Shown piece after piece: positions 22,256-33,989 of a stretch of 62,000 nucleotides of DNA. This DNA is from Cryptomeria japonica. Lineage: Eukaryota; Streptophyta; Pinopsida; Cupressales; Cupressaceae. Under the pieces are notes generated by a model, which was not told where the DNA came from, did not search any database, and saw nothing but the letters and a program-made list of their open reading frames with translations. Location of the stretch: assembly GCF_030272615.1 (NCBI RefSeq), contig NC_081406.1, positions 234,414,396-234,476,395 of the forward strand, given 5' to 3'. Position numbers and translations under genes: made by a program. How positions within the stretch are numbered: position 1 is the stretch's first letter; every line of letters starts with the position of its first letter.

Positions 22256-23342
22256 TGTTGGCTTGATGATGATTGTAATGATTAACTTCATCATATCTTG
22301 TCATTGATGAAACACATACAAACACAAATGTTCATATTGTCTATCAGTGTGACTTCAAATTTGTTTATATTACAACCAGTAAACTAGAGGTTTATATCTA
22401 ACTAGTACATGGTAACAAATGGTATATGCATGGAGACAACTAGTGATTATACTTAACTCGACATCAACATGAAGATCCAATGGAGATAATCAAAGGAGCA
22501 TCTAAGGATAAACAGTTTATATGTTTAACTCCAACCGGTATTGATTGTTCCAATAGGTATTCATTGATTATGTGATGAGTTATCCTTACCAACAAGTTTT
22601 AGTGGTATTTTTGTGATGCATTATGATTGTTTGACCAGATACACTGCACCTAGGTCATTCTGATATGATTTATAGAAGCTGACATGAAATGTAAATGTCT
22701 ATATATTGACTTCACAATGAATTATTTTGTATGAGCAAAGGAGATATGTTATGTGCGAAGGAAGAAGTATTAAGTTGCAGAGTATTATGTTAAAGAAGTT
22801 TTGAGTGCACAAAAGAGGATCTATCCAAGCAAGTTGTGCTACTACTAGATCACACTACCTATTGTTTTCTAATCATTGCAACAATCAAATCCCCTAACCT
22901 GTTAAGCTCTAACAAGCTTCATTGTACAAATCCTCTAACCAGGTGATCCATTAGTTTGGATTTGGAACTCCTCCATTGAGGTTACTCCTTACAAGGTACT
23001 ACCTTTTACATGGTATAGCTTTAAACTAAGTTTTGGGATCTTTAACAGGATTCGCTCTGGACAGAGCACTTTGTAGACCTTAACCGGTTAGTTATCTATT
23101 ACTATAGATAGTTAACTTGTGAGTCCCATCTCACCGTGGTTTTTACCTATTTGGGTTTTCCATGTATAAACACTTGTGTTATGGTGGATGTTATACTTAT
23201 TGTGGATGATGTTATATCATTTTGGATTACATTCCAATTATTTAACAAACTTGTTAAGTATTTCTATCGGTCAGTGTTTAAAGTAGTTTTGTTTTCTGTG
23301 TCACTGATTCAACCCTCCTCTTAGTTCTTTACAAGTCCATCA
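22256..23342 (+). repeat. 5' LTR of element D
   Basis: It begins TGTTGGCTTGATGATGATTG and ends AAGTCCATCA, followed by the primer site. It matches 28575-29662 closely. A module reading CACCGTGGTTTTTACC then GGGTTTTCCATG lies at 23131-23190. Confidence 0.9.
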
Positions 23343-23344
23343 AT

Positions 23345-23357
23345 TGGTATCAGAGCC
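23345..23357 (+). other. Primer-binding site of element D (initiator tRNA-Met)
   Basis: TGGTATCAGAGCC lies two bases after the LTR end. Confidence 0.9.
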
Positions 23358-23404
23358 TAACTTCTTTAAAGCCTAATCACTTGGAAGGAAACCCTAAAGA
23401 TATC

Positions 23405-24699
23405 ATGGGGGATATGAGCTACTTTGAGATAGCTAGAGATCTTGAGGCTGGTAGGAATGAGCTTGAAACCCTAAGGGTCAAACAGAAAGCTTCTCAAGTC
23501 AAAAGAAGAGAGCTAACTGAATAGCTGTTAGAAATATCTGATAATAGTTCTTCAGATGAGGACAATATTAATGCTTTAGCTGAGGAAGTTGAAAACTAAA
23601 TAGTGAAAAGCTAAATATGAGGAGAGAGCTAGAAGGTCTTACTATCCACATGAGTCAGGAATTGGAATCTAGGAGAATTGTTGAAGACCTCATCAAGGAA
23701 AGAGATCAGGAGATTGCCAAGATCAAGCGAGAGAATGCTACTTTGCATGAGAATTTGAATGCAGAGAGAGAATAAAAAGAGAACTTATAGGTAGATCTTG
23801 AATTAGCATCATCTCTAAGAGAGAAATTGTCAAAACATAATGAAGATCTCACCAAACAGCACACTGAAGCAAATAAGAAATTAGAAAAGTTCAACAGAAG
23901 TTGTACCTTGCTAGAAGAGAAAATTTAATGACAAAGGATGAATGGTGATACCTCTGGACTTGGTTTTCACACATCTGAAAAAGGAGAATCCTCTGGTACC
24001 AAGAGCAAGACTCATAAGAATAAATTTTCTCCTAAGGCCAAAAAGCCTACCGGTAAGAAGGTCTTTAAACCTGTTTGTTTTGTTTTCCATAAAACTGGTC
24101 ACATTGCAAATGTTTGTAGAAACAAACCTAAGGAAAATGCAAGCTACAATACAAATTCTACGTATGTATCGAATAAATTTGAAGGTCATTGCTTCACATG
24201 CAAAATGTATGGACATAGATCAGTTGAATGCAGATAAGTAGAAAATAATCATGTACTGCATATGCATCCAAGACCAAATGGCAACTGGATGAGAAACTAT
24301 GATAACTGGGGTAACATGAATTGGCAAAGACCCTATGACAACTGGTTTAGTCCATTTGAGATGGAAATGGTAACAAATGTCATTTGCACCATTTGTAACA
24401 AATTTGGTCATGTGGCTATGAATTGCAGAAGAAAAGCTGGGAGAGGAAATGCAGGACCTTGGAGATCATCTAGAATGGCCTTCTATTGTTGTCATAAACT
24501 GGGACACTTGGCAAAATTTTGTAGATCCAGAAAGAGCAAACCAATCAATCCTTCTAAAGCTTGGAAAGGCAAGTAGAAGGTCAATATTGAAGAAACTAGA
24601 GAAGAAATGAATCAAATTTGGAGGAAGATAAGTGATGATTTACCTAGAGAAGAAACTATCCCTTCACCTAGTGTGGAGAATTCTGCACCGGTGAACTAA
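23405..24699 (+). pseudogene. Gag-like protein of element D: coiled coil plus four zinc knuckles
   Basis: The N-terminal half from the ATG at 23405 (MGDMSYFEIARDLEAGRNEL) is rich in Glu, Lys and Leu with heptad-like spacing (NSEKLNMRRELEGL; ERDQEIAKIKRENATLHEN), suggesting a coiled coil. It has internal stops and a frame change near 23597. The C-terminal half has four CCHC units: CFVFHKTGHIANVC (second Cys changed), CFTCKMYGHRSVEC (complete), CTICNKFGHVAMNC (complete) and FYCCHKLGHLAKFC (first Cys changed). Spacers are basic and Asn/Trp-rich. Such knuckles bind RNA in nucleocapsid proteins. No capsid core or protease motif is recognised; the usual gag N-terminal region may be lost or too diverged. 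Confidence 0.7.
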
Positions 24700-25176
24700 G
24701 CCTTTTCAATATGGCTAAGGGGAGCTTAATAGTAAATCCACTTCCGGACCCCTTGAGATGAATGATTGGTAAGAGAATTTGAATGCATGAAATTTTGATA
24801 ACTATTTTGTCAATCGGTTATCAACTAGTTTTATATCTGTCAAAATTGTATGTATCATTAAGCAGTGTAATTAGGGTTTATAACACTAATAGGTGAGCAT
24901 TTAATGCAGTAGGTAAAAAGGATAAAATTGAGTTTTCACTTTGTTTTTTTTACCCTAACGCATACGAGAAAGAATTTTTGAGCACTTGCAGAGCTAAGAA
25001 AGGACTATTAGTTGATTTTAGTCAAAATTGCATTGTGATATGAGTAATCGAGCTAATTTAAAGGTTGGTGAAGACTGAACTGGTGTGCACTTGAGTATTC
25101 AATTGGTAAACGAGGCAGCGCACGTGAAATAAGGGATTTCTTTGAAAAAATTTGCTTCAAATCTAGTTTATCTGAA
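24700..25176 (+). other. Spacer between the two ORFs of element D
   Basis: AT-rich sequence without an open frame. It contains CCGGT-type words (for instance near 24688 and 24813) also common in the LTRs. An internal promoter for the second ORF could lie here, but no clear TATA box is visible. Confidence 0.3.
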
Positions 25177-28100
25177 ATGGCATCGTCTTCTAAACCAGTA
25201 GAGAAATTGATGATTACATCTAAACCTATGGAAGTTGTAAAAGAGGAATGAGTTGTATCTTATATCACAAATTCCTAGTGTTGTCATAGTGAAAGGAGAT
25301 TTGTCTAGCTACATTAATTGCAAGATTGAGGATTTAGGATCATTGTCGATATATTCTCAGTTGAAATCCCTTTGCAATGAAAATGGAAAGATTCAACTAG
25401 AATATATTAGGGTTTATGAGAAGGGTTTTCATAATGCAACATATTTTCTTGAAGATTTTGAAGAGGAACATATTCAAATTATTTCGAGTCATGTTCATGG
25501 GGAAAAATGTATTTAGAAAGGACTTATACTATAACCAAGGAAGCTATTCAAGCGGTAACTATTTTTACTCAATCGGTGAAGTACCTAAGCTGAGGCATAT
25601 TTCAAAAGAGATAGTAAACACTCTAACAGGATCAACCTCTGATGGGTGTGCTTTTTCTATTAATAACATCAAGGACCCAATGGTAAAGTTGGTAGCTATG
25701 GTTATAGACTACTGGGTATATTATTCTAGTAGATTGAATAGTGTTCCATCTACATTAGTACATACTGCTTACAAAATGATAGCCAAAAATGCTAATTATG
25801 ACCTATGTGAGGCAATAAGGAGCCAATTATTGTTGAATCTTCAGTCTATCAAGAAGGATAGTAGTCAAAAGTTTAAATTTGGATAGTTGTTGGTCATTCT
25901 ATTCTTTTATTTTCATAATTTCCTACCAGGAATAGGTGATCTTGAATGGTCTAAGAATCTACTGATATCTATCTAGATTAAGAACAACATCAAAGTTGTG
26001 AAGAACACCTTCTCTGCTGCCATGAATAAATATTTCAATAAATTTCAAAAGAAAAGGAGTATGAGAGTAAGATTGCCTGAGGATGTGGTAAAACACTTCG
26101 GTAAGGACATTATTTTCACAGTTACCACTGTTTTTTGTTTAATGGAGGCTATTGAGCCTAGAGAAGAAGAAATGATAGACATGAGTTATGAGGTCAGCTA
26201 TGACTTATTGATCAACTATGCCAATAACCTATTGGCATCTCTAATGGACAAAAAGAAGGTAAGATTGGATATAGTTGAAGTTCAAACTACAACAGTTGAA
26301 ACTAGTAGTGTTCCATACATAAGTGATAAAGGTAAGAAGAAGAAGGTTGAGCAAGAACCTCCGGTAATAAAAAGTACAAGAGTGACACGAAGTGTCCAAA
26401 CCAAAATGGAACCGATACCTTAAGTATATGCAAAGAAGGATACTGCATCAAAGAAAAGAGGTCAGAAATTAATTCTCCAAGCAGAATCTGAAGGTACCGA
26501 TACTGAGGAGGAACCCAAGAAAATGAAAGCAACTGGTAAAACAGCCAAACAAGTGAAGAAAGTGCCAAAGGCAACTTTTCCTTTTGATATCTTAACTTAC
26601 AAGCCTAAGACTACCTTTGAGAGAATAGTGAAGACATTAGGAAGAAATAGATTTGATAATGTCAAAGATCATTTTGATTCATTCAATGAAAATGAAAAGG
26701 AACAAATTATTCAACAGGTAATCAATTATTTGTGCCATTATAATAGATTACCTCATGATCTTGAAAAGGATATCTCTAATTCCTTGTATACTATTCTTTT
26801 GAATAAATGGGAGGAATCAATAAAGAAAGAAAAAGAAATCATAGATGATGTATTTGTACAATATTTTTTTGAGCTGTAAAAAGATGAGCTCAATGAATTG
26901 GTTGATAAGTACAAAGTTCATTTTGCTTACAAAACAAGAAGATTGAAGATGATTAATGGAAAGGTGAAACCTGTTGAGACTGCGACTCATTAGATTGCTC
27001 GTAATATCCAACAAATGGAAGATCTTATACATTCCTCTAAGGATGAGCAAGATATTGTTGATCGACCTGAAATGGATGAGGAAGAAATTGTGCAAGCTGA
27101 TGTTGTCTATCCTGTCAAGAAGAAGGATGAAATTGTTTTCTAATGAGTCATACTTTTTGATGAGATTGAGGATGCTATAGATCTATCTGGAGAAATTACT
27201 GCACCAGATATGCAGCCACCTAAAATCACTAACTCGTAGGTTACTTCAGTTGAGAAATCGGTAATTCAACTAGGAGTGGATATTCAACCAACAAAGGAAC
27301 CACCAGTGAAACCCCAACTGCCATTGGTTTCACAGGACATTCAATAGGAATCTAATGAAAAATATGATAGATAAATTTATGACCAGGAAACGAAGAAAGA
27401 ACAAGAGAAAGGGGAGATTGTTAAGGTAACATCTTTTGAACCGGTATCATCATTAGTTTTACAACAAACTAATGAAGATGATGATGACTCAGGAACCTTA
27501 GGGCCTATAATTGTTTATAATATGAGTGCATCTGAAATGATGAAGATTGCAACTATCATGCAATCTAGGGCACATAAGAAGAGACTTAAAGAACAGAGAA
27601 TGGAAGCTGAAACCATTTAGAATGTTGTGGATATTCTGACAAGTCTACTACCAGAAACTGATACATGGCATTTGACAACACCTATTAGCAAACTTGGTCA
27701 ATTAGTTACTGATGCATCTGACCAAATTAAGTCCCTAGAAGAAGCATCGAAACTTATGCTAAGAAGAGTTACAAGAAGAAGCGTGGAGAGAAACTTGTGA
27801 AAGAGATTGATATAAGAAAACTTGCTCTATATCTTAATAAATATTTATTAAGAAAAGCTATTGAAATGAGAGGGAAATATCTTGCTTCTACTTCTAAATT
27901 TTCATTCTTTATTCTGATATCAATACTAGGTGAACTGAAACAGAGCAAGAGCTAGCGAAGATATGCATTGCATATGTACCACTTCAAGATTCTATTTTTG
28001 CTTTTAGCAAATCTATGGATGATTTGCAAAATAGGTTAGCTACCTATGATCTTGAAAAAGGAAAAAGACTCTGGTCGCTAAAGGAATTGAAGAGTCTACT

Positions 28101-28323
28101 CACATCCCAAGTGGACATACTGCAAAGAGCCTACAAGAATACAAAGGCTATTTTGCCTACTCTAGAAACCTGTACACTTGATTCAATGGAAGAGTTTCAT
28201 ACTCAGATTATGTCTACACTTGAGTTCAGTGAAAACTTGTTGGAGACATGGGAACATGCTTTATCTCAGTTGAAGAGAAACTTTAATGCTGTTTTTTTGA
28301 GGCTAGCAATGCATGAATCTTGA
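25177..28323 (+). pseudogene. Long accessory ORF of element D, function unknown
   Basis: Starting at the ATG at 25177 (MASSSKPVEKLMITSKPMEV), about 1,000 codons can be followed through several frameshifts and stops. The first 250 residues look like a folded domain: GDLSSYINCKIEDLGSLSIY, IKDPMVKLVAMVIDYWVYYS, NSVPSTLVHTAYKMIAKNA, KFKFGQLLVILFFYFHNFL (one stop read through). The layout, with 'KDPxMxLxAxxxxY', 'SSR', 'P---V---Y' and 'FGxxLxxLFFYF' phrases, recalls the large helical 'putative plant transposon protein' type of domain, but this is an impression. A Lys/Glu-rich middle (26320-26560) and an acidic, repetitive tail follow. The last part, MDDLQNRLATYDLEKGKRL to 28323, is helical and coiled-coil-like. 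No catalytic motif of a polymerase, integrase or nuclease is visible. Confidence 0.6.
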
Positions 28324-28560
28324 TTCAGTTTTCCAAGTTTTTGTATATATAAAACATTTTGATACAAACTTTTCTATATATATATATATTGATTTTCAAT
28401 TTGGCATTGTTGTCAAAGGGGGAGTAGAAATATGTATGTGTGTTGTGAAAATTTTGTATGATGTATGTACTAAGGGGGAGTATATGTATATGTGTATAAA
28501 AAAAATTGTAAGCACACTTAGCGGTATTATTGTAAAATTTTCTAAGTGTTGCCATCAATG

Positions 28561-28574
28561 CCAAGGGGGGAGAT
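28561..28574 (+). other. Polypurine tract of element D
   Basis: CCAAGGGGGGAGAT precedes the 3' LTR, whose first dinucleotide is TT instead of TG. Further GGGGGAG words occur at 28420 and 28474. Confidence 0.75.
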
Positions 28575-29662
28575 TTTTGGCTTGATGATGATTGTAATGA
28601 TTAACTTCATCATATGTTATTATTGATGAAACACATACACACACATATTTTCATATTATCTATCAGTGTGACTTCAAAGTTATTTATATTACAACCAGTA
28701 TACTAGAGGTTTATATCTAACTGGTACATAGTGACAACCGATATATGCATGGAGACAACCAGTGATTATACTTAACTCGACATCAACATGAAGATCCAAT
28801 GGAGATTATCAAAGGAGCATCTAAGGATAAATGGTTTATATATTTAAGTCCAACTGGTATTGATTGTTCCAACTGATATTCATTGATTATATGATGAGTT
28901 ATCCTTACCAACAAGTTTTGGCAGTATTTTTGTGATACGTTATGATTGTTTGACCAGATACACTGCACCTAGGTAATTGTGATATGATTTCTAGAGGCCA
29001 ACATGAAATCTAAATGTCTATATATTGATATCAAAATGAATTATTTTGTATGAGTGAAGGAGATATGTTATGTGCAAAGGCAGAAGTATTAAGTTGCAGA
29101 GTATGATGGAAAATAAGTGTTGAGTACGTAGAAGAGGATCTATCCAAGAAAGTTGTGCTACTACTAGATCACACTACATGTTGTTTTCTAATCATTGCAA
29201 CAGTCAAATTCCCTAACCGGGTAAGCTCTAACAAGCTTCATTGTACAAATCCTCTAACTAGGTGATCCATTAGTTTGGATTCAGAAATCCTCCACTGAGG
29301 TTACTCCTTACAGGGTACTACCTTTTACAAGGTATAGCTTTTAACTAAGCTTTGGGATCTTTAACAGGATTCACTCCTAGTAGAGAACTTTGTAGACCTT
29401 AAGCAGTAAATTATCTATTACTGCAGATAGTTAACTTGTGAGTCGCATCTCACCATGGTTTTTACCTATTTGGGTTTTCCATGTATAAACACTTGTGTTA
29501 TGGTGGATGTTATACTTATTGTGGATGTTGTTATATCATTTTGAATTACATGCATATTTTTTAACAAACTTTTTAAGTATTTCTACCGGTTAGTGTTTAA
29601 AGTAGTTTTTTTTTTGGTATCGTTGATCCAACCCCCCCTCTCAATGCTTTACAAGTTCATCA
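28575..29662 (+). repeat. 3' LTR of element D
   Basis: Co-linear with 22256-23342 over its length; it starts TTTTGGCTTGATGATG and ends AAGTTCATCA. The TG to TT change at the start would impair integration. Confidence 0.9.
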
Positions 29663-30091
29663 GAGGCCCCTAACATCCCATCATAATATTTTCATTGGTG
29701 TTCAAGAAGGGGAGATCCCTTCCCTACTTTCAACATGTCAGTGAGCTTGGTTTGACTCTCATTCTCTCCATCTTTTACTAACTACTTATTGAGTGTTTTC
29801 CTACCTCTCTTAGGAGTAGTAAAGCCATAATTTGATTTTTCCTTAACATCTATCATTTTCTTAATTCCTAGCTTCCTTTTCTCTTTGATTTTGGAATACA
29901 TGGTAACAAGAGGGGTCTCCATGGCTAGCTGTAGGTCATCTTCTTTATTCATATAGTCATTAAGAAGATGCTAAGTACTAGCATCTAGATTCATAACCAC
30001 ACAAAGAGCCCATAGGGGGGAATCCATAAAGGGATTATGAGATTCGAAAGAAATATTAACCAAATTTTGCATTATAGGGGAGGTATGAAAC
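29663..30091 (-). pseudogene. LINE: end of ORF1-like region and first codons of the endonuclease
   Basis: The ORF2 start is the ATG at 29695 (MKIL, stop, WDVRGL), cut by element D after codon 11. The stop stands in a position usually occupied by Ser or Trp in MKILSWNVRGL-type starts. Upstream on the minus strand the ORF1-like frame gives METPLVTMYSKIKEKRKLGI, TTPKRGRKTLNK and a stop, then GENESQTKLTDMLKVGKGS. It is basic, as expected of an RNA-binding ORF1 tail. Confidence 0.7.
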
Positions 30092-30522
30092 TGTGAGATT
30101 TTGCCAAGATCAAGGGCACAATGAAAAGTATAAAAGAGAGACAAAAGAATGACAAGAACAAATTATATCCTCATCAATATGCAAAATGATCAATTGGATT
30201 CACCAATACAATGAATATAGGCTTTCTTATATAGAAAAAGCCATATGGATATACGAGCATGAAATCATGACATGTGGCTCAATGAGAAACAAGGGTAGGT
30301 AGGAGAAATAGTATAATATTCCACAAGAAGTGGATGACCCACTGAATGTGGAGTGTAATAGCAAAATAAGACCACAAAAGGTGGAATTTCTCCTACAAGC
30401 TCTATCCCTATGTGCACTCTTCCCTAAGTGTCTCAAATCCAAACTATGAAGAGATGCATTATCCTAAGTTAACTTAAGTAAAGTGTAATAATATCCATGA
30501 TGAATATTTATTTACACCAACA
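30092..30522 (-). repeat. 3' LTR of element C
   Basis: On the minus strand it begins TGTTGGTGTAAATAAATATT and ends GGCAAAATCTCACA. It has one copy of a GGTAGGTAGGAGAAA-type word, where the other LTR carries a duplicated version. Confidence 0.9.
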
Positions 30523-30535
30523 CCCCCCCTTAAGT
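30523..30535 (-). other. Polypurine tract of element C
   Basis: The minus strand reads CACTTAAGGGGGG directly before the TG of the 3' LTR. Confidence 0.8.
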
Positions 30536-30844
30536 GCAACTTAGGGGAATGAAGACTCAAGTCAACACTGCAAGATAAGTCCCAGCTACTATGCCATGAT
30601 AGGTACCCATGTACAATATGCAAATGCAAGCAAAAATATGCAATGCAATCTCTCAGAAATAGAGAAAGGGAGAAAACCCAGTGGGAAAAAACTCCCCCGC
30701 AAAAGAGAGATGAATGTACAAAATAACTCTCAAAGAAGAAGGATAAAATCTCAAAGAGGAAAAAGTCCCCCCCATAAGTGAGGAAGGAGAAGTCAATTGA
30801 CCCCCCCTAATGACACATCCCGCACCCCCAAGAGAGCTCGCAAC

Positions 30845-31280
30845 TACTGGAACTTACTCTCAATGAAAGGTTTGGTGAATATGTCTGCAACCTGCTCTAT
30901 TGTAGGACAATACTGCAAATCAATGACCTGCTCCTGAATCAACTCTCAGATATAGTGCATATGGATCTCGATATGTTTGGTCCATTGGTGCTAGACTAGG
31001 TTCTTAGAGATTTCAATAGCACTCTAATTGTCACAATGTAGAACTATCGGTCATGGAGTGGTGAACCCAAACTTGGTGAGAATATGCTGAAGCCAAATGG
31101 TTTCAATCATTGTGTTAATAGCTTCTCGATACTCAGCCTTAGTAGAAGAGAGAGAAATAGCATGTTGCTTCTTTCTTTGCCAAAAAATGGGGCCTAAACC
31201 AAGGTGAAAACTGTAACCTGAAGTAGACTTATGATCATCAAGATCGCCATCCCAATCGAAGTCTATGTAACCAACCAAGT
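30845..31280 (-). pseudogene. Element C RNase H and C-terminus of pol
   Basis: MVGYIDFDWDGDLDDHKSTS contains the first catalytic Asp (usually YxDADWAG). It is followed by AISLSSTKAEYREAI with the catalytic Glu, TIWLQHILTKFGF, and IVLHCDN with the next Asp, then a stop, SAIEIS and finally VADIFTKPF at about 30872-30898. These are the standard Copia RNase H signposts. Stops interrupt it at least twice. Confidence 0.85.
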
Positions 31281-31295
31281 GAAGTCATGTGCCCG

Positions 31296-32260
31296 CTATA
31301 TAGTGAATCCTATAGTGATGTGTACCTTGGATGTAATGCAAGATGCGATTGGCGACTTTCCAATGAAGCTCATGTGGTTCCTGCATGTGTGAGTCAAGTA
31401 GATGATACTACCCACAAGTTGATGATACAATGTGGCATCAACTAGTGGAGAATAATACTGAGCATCAAGCTTGATTCCTGAAAGAAAGGGAGTTGGTGCA
31501 GGCTTACAATAAGCCATATGAAAGCGTGCAAGTAGATCAAGAGTATTTGGGCTGTGATAGTGTAATCTTGGAAGGTGACTGTAAAATCTCTATCCCAAGA
31601 AAGTAGTGCAAAAGACCCAAGTCATTCATAGCAAATTTGTCATGCAAAGCAGATTTGACCCTGCTAATGATGGATGTGGTGCTCCTTGTAATGATCAAAT
31701 CATCAACATAGAGCACAAGTATCAATTGAGAGTCATCCTATCACAAAATGTAGACATTCAGATCAGAATGACACATGGTGAACCCTACTGAGAGAAGAAA
31801 GGAATCCATCTTGGCATACCAAGCTCTAGGAGCCTGCTTAAGGCCATAGAGAGATTTCCTTAGTCTGCAAACCAAGGAAGTATCCTGGATGAAACCCTAC
31901 GGCTGCTCCATATAAATCTCCTCATCAAGATCCCCTTGAAGAAAATTACTCTTCACATCCCTCTGATGTACTACACAACCATGAGCTGCAGGAATATCAA
32001 GTGTCAAGCGAATGGAGTTTATCTTGGCTATGGGTGCAAAGGTCTTAGTATAGTCAATACCTACAACCTGAGAGAAACCTTTTGCAACAAGCCAAGCCTT
32101 ATACTTATCCACACTACCATCCACTGCAAACTTGGTTCGATAGATCCACTTATATCAAACCATCTTTATCCCCTTAGGGAGATGGACTAAATCCCATGTG
32201 TTTTTCCTCATCAAGGAACTATACTCTTCCTCCATAGCTTGGTCCCACTCAAGAACCCTT
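31296..32260 (-). pseudogene. Element C reverse transcriptase
   Basis: In order on the minus strand: ASRVLEWDQAMEEEYSSLMR (about 32270), NTWDLVHLPKGIKMV, DKYKAWLVAKGFSQVVGIDY, TFAPIAKINSIRL, DVKSNFLQGDLDEEIYMEQP, YGLKQAPRAWYAKM and LVLYVDDLII with the YVDD active site intact at about 31715. Then GLLHYFLGIEI and YHQLVGSIIYLTHT. These are the canonical Copia RT blocks. The usual AFLNG is SNFLQG here. Stops and frameshifts separate the pieces. Confidence 0.9.
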
Positions 32261-32279
32261 GATGCTTCCTGAAATGTTT

Positions 32280-33370
32280 GTGGATCAGAAGTAGTTGCAA
32301 TGAATTCATTTGGAAGATCCTAATGTTGTGATCGATTCCTCTGTGTATCTGAAGGATCCCCAACAAGAGAAGTCGCAAAATCAAGTGTTTGTCAAGCCCA
32401 ACTAGGTCTAGGGGGAGGTGGAGAACAAGGCTCCTCAACTACAAGTGGACCCTGCAGAGGTGTAACCCTGTGAGTCAGAGTTGAAGGAGTCTCATCATCT
32501 AAATCACTAACATCACTACCCACAATGAAGGAAGGTGGAGGAGGTAGAGAGGATAAGCTAGGTGAGCTTTCCTCAAAGTTAATGATCCTCTCAATGAACA
32601 CCTCATGTGTCTTAGGATCCATCAATCTATATGCTTTAACACCCTCAGGATATCCAAAAAATATGTAAGGCTGACTCTAAGGTTCCAATGCCTTGCGTTT
32701 CTGCAAAGGTATGTGAGCCCATGTTGGACACCCAAAGACTCTGAAATATCTCACAATCGGTTTCCTACCAGCCCAAGCCTCAAAAGGAGTAATACGTTGC
32801 AAAGCTTTGTGAGGAACCCAATTCTGGATGTGTGTGGCACAATTGATAGCCACTTCCCAAAAGGCAGGATCAAGAGAATGTGTGTGTATCATACAGCTAG
32901 CCATTTCTTTGAGAGTTTGATTCTTGTTCTCTACAACTTCATTCTGTTGTGGAGTGTATGCTACAGAATGTTGAAGATCAATCCCCTCAAATGTACAAAA
33001 CTCCTCAAGTCTTTTGTTCACATATTCCCTTCCATTATTTGTGCGAAGAATCTTCACCACTTTCCCAGATTGCTTCTCCACACAAGTCTTGAAGTCTTCA
33101 AATCTATCAAATACTTCACTTTTATGAATAAGAAAGTAGACCCAAGTGAAGCGAGAGTAGTCATCAATGAAGGTGAGGATATAGCGGGCCTCACTAAATG
33201 AAGGTACTGGAAATGGACTTGCTACATCATTGTGAACAAGTTGAAGAACTTCCAGAGCTCTCCAAGATTTCCCCTTATCAACCTTCTCCTCAGGATGCTT
33301 TCCCATGGAACACCCTAAAGATACACCCTCTGAAAAACTAATTTGAGGTAGACCTATGACCATGTCTTTA
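32280..33370 (-). pseudogene. Element C integrase
   Basis: The core domain shows RYILTFIDDYSRFTWVYFL with the catalytic Asp, then ILRTNNGREYVN, where the expected DNGGE has become NNGRE, so the second catalytic Asp is lost. Next is VAYTPQQNEVVENKNQTLKE with the catalytic Glu. MIHTHSLDPAFWEVAINCAT, PFEAWAGRKPIVRYFRVFGC and the typical GYPEGVKAYRLMDP segment follow. A Pro/Ser-rich linker with LSSLPPPPSFIVG (32392-32625) leads to RT. The zinc-binding N-terminus precedes it at about 33410 (NERFGHLNY). Confidence 0.85.
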
Positions 33371-33441
33371 GCGCTGAGCTGCTAAAGATAGCAATAGTTG
33401 AGGTGACCAAACCGCTCATTCCATGGCTTACTTTCAGAATT

Positions 33442-33900
33442 TTAATGAGTAAGAAAGTCTCTAGAAGGAGAAATTGGCACAAAGTGGGAGAATGAATAAA
33501 GCCTTGAGTTTTCATTGACTTGTCCTACTGCTACCAAGGCATCATCATCAAGTTCCTTTACCACAACTGAATTAGGGGTAAACTCAACCTTTTTCCCATT
33601 CTCATAGTGAGTGATTTGGTAGATAGAGAGAAGGTTGCTAGACAAGTTAGGAACATAAAGAAAATTCTCAAAAGTTCCATCATCCATGTCAACTGAACCT
33701 TTCCCTTGAACCTCTACTTGTGTATCATCACCTATGTAAATGTGAGGTACCTTATGTGGCTCCAATGAAGAAAACTACTCCTTTGTAGAACCCATGTGCT
33801 AAGAGGCACCCGAGTCAAGTATCCACTGCTATGAAGAACCTGTAGTAGCCAAAAATGCTTGCCCTTTTCCCTTAGACTCTGAGGAAGAGGTAGGATTTGA
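33442..33900 (-). pseudogene. Element C protease region
   Basis: QWILDSGAS, a stop where His is expected, then HMGS marks the aspartic protease active site at about 33800-33832. MEPHKVPHIYIGDDTQVEV follows, then VPNLSSNLLSIYQITHYENG. The latter phrase is shared with element A. Confidence 0.8.
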
Positions 33901-33989
33901 ATCCTTCTTTGTTTAGGTGGATGGAAAGTTGATGTTGTTTTTCTTGAGAATATTTGTCAATGCATCAACTTGCTTGGTGTGGCATCGAT

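Larger units (their letters stand above)
22256..29662 (+). mobile_element. Element D: large pol-less LTR retrotransposon with gag and a long accessory ORF
   Basis: LTRs of 1087 and 1088 bp, an initiator tRNA-Met primer site and a polypurine tract bound a 5.2-kb interior. The interior encodes a coiled-coil gag with several zinc knuckles (23405-24699) and a separate long ORF of unknown function (25177-28323). No protease, integrase, reverse transcriptase or RNase H is seen. This architecture matches what are called TR-GAG or LARD-type non-autonomous elements, with an added ORF. The superfamily is left open, although primer and LTR style are Copia-like. It sits inside the first codons of the LINE endonuclease. 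Confidence 0.85.

Noticed and set aside
28374-28390. TA-dinucleotide run as a promoter
   Set aside because: A short microsatellite at the end of the accessory ORF of D with no transcript start signal around it.
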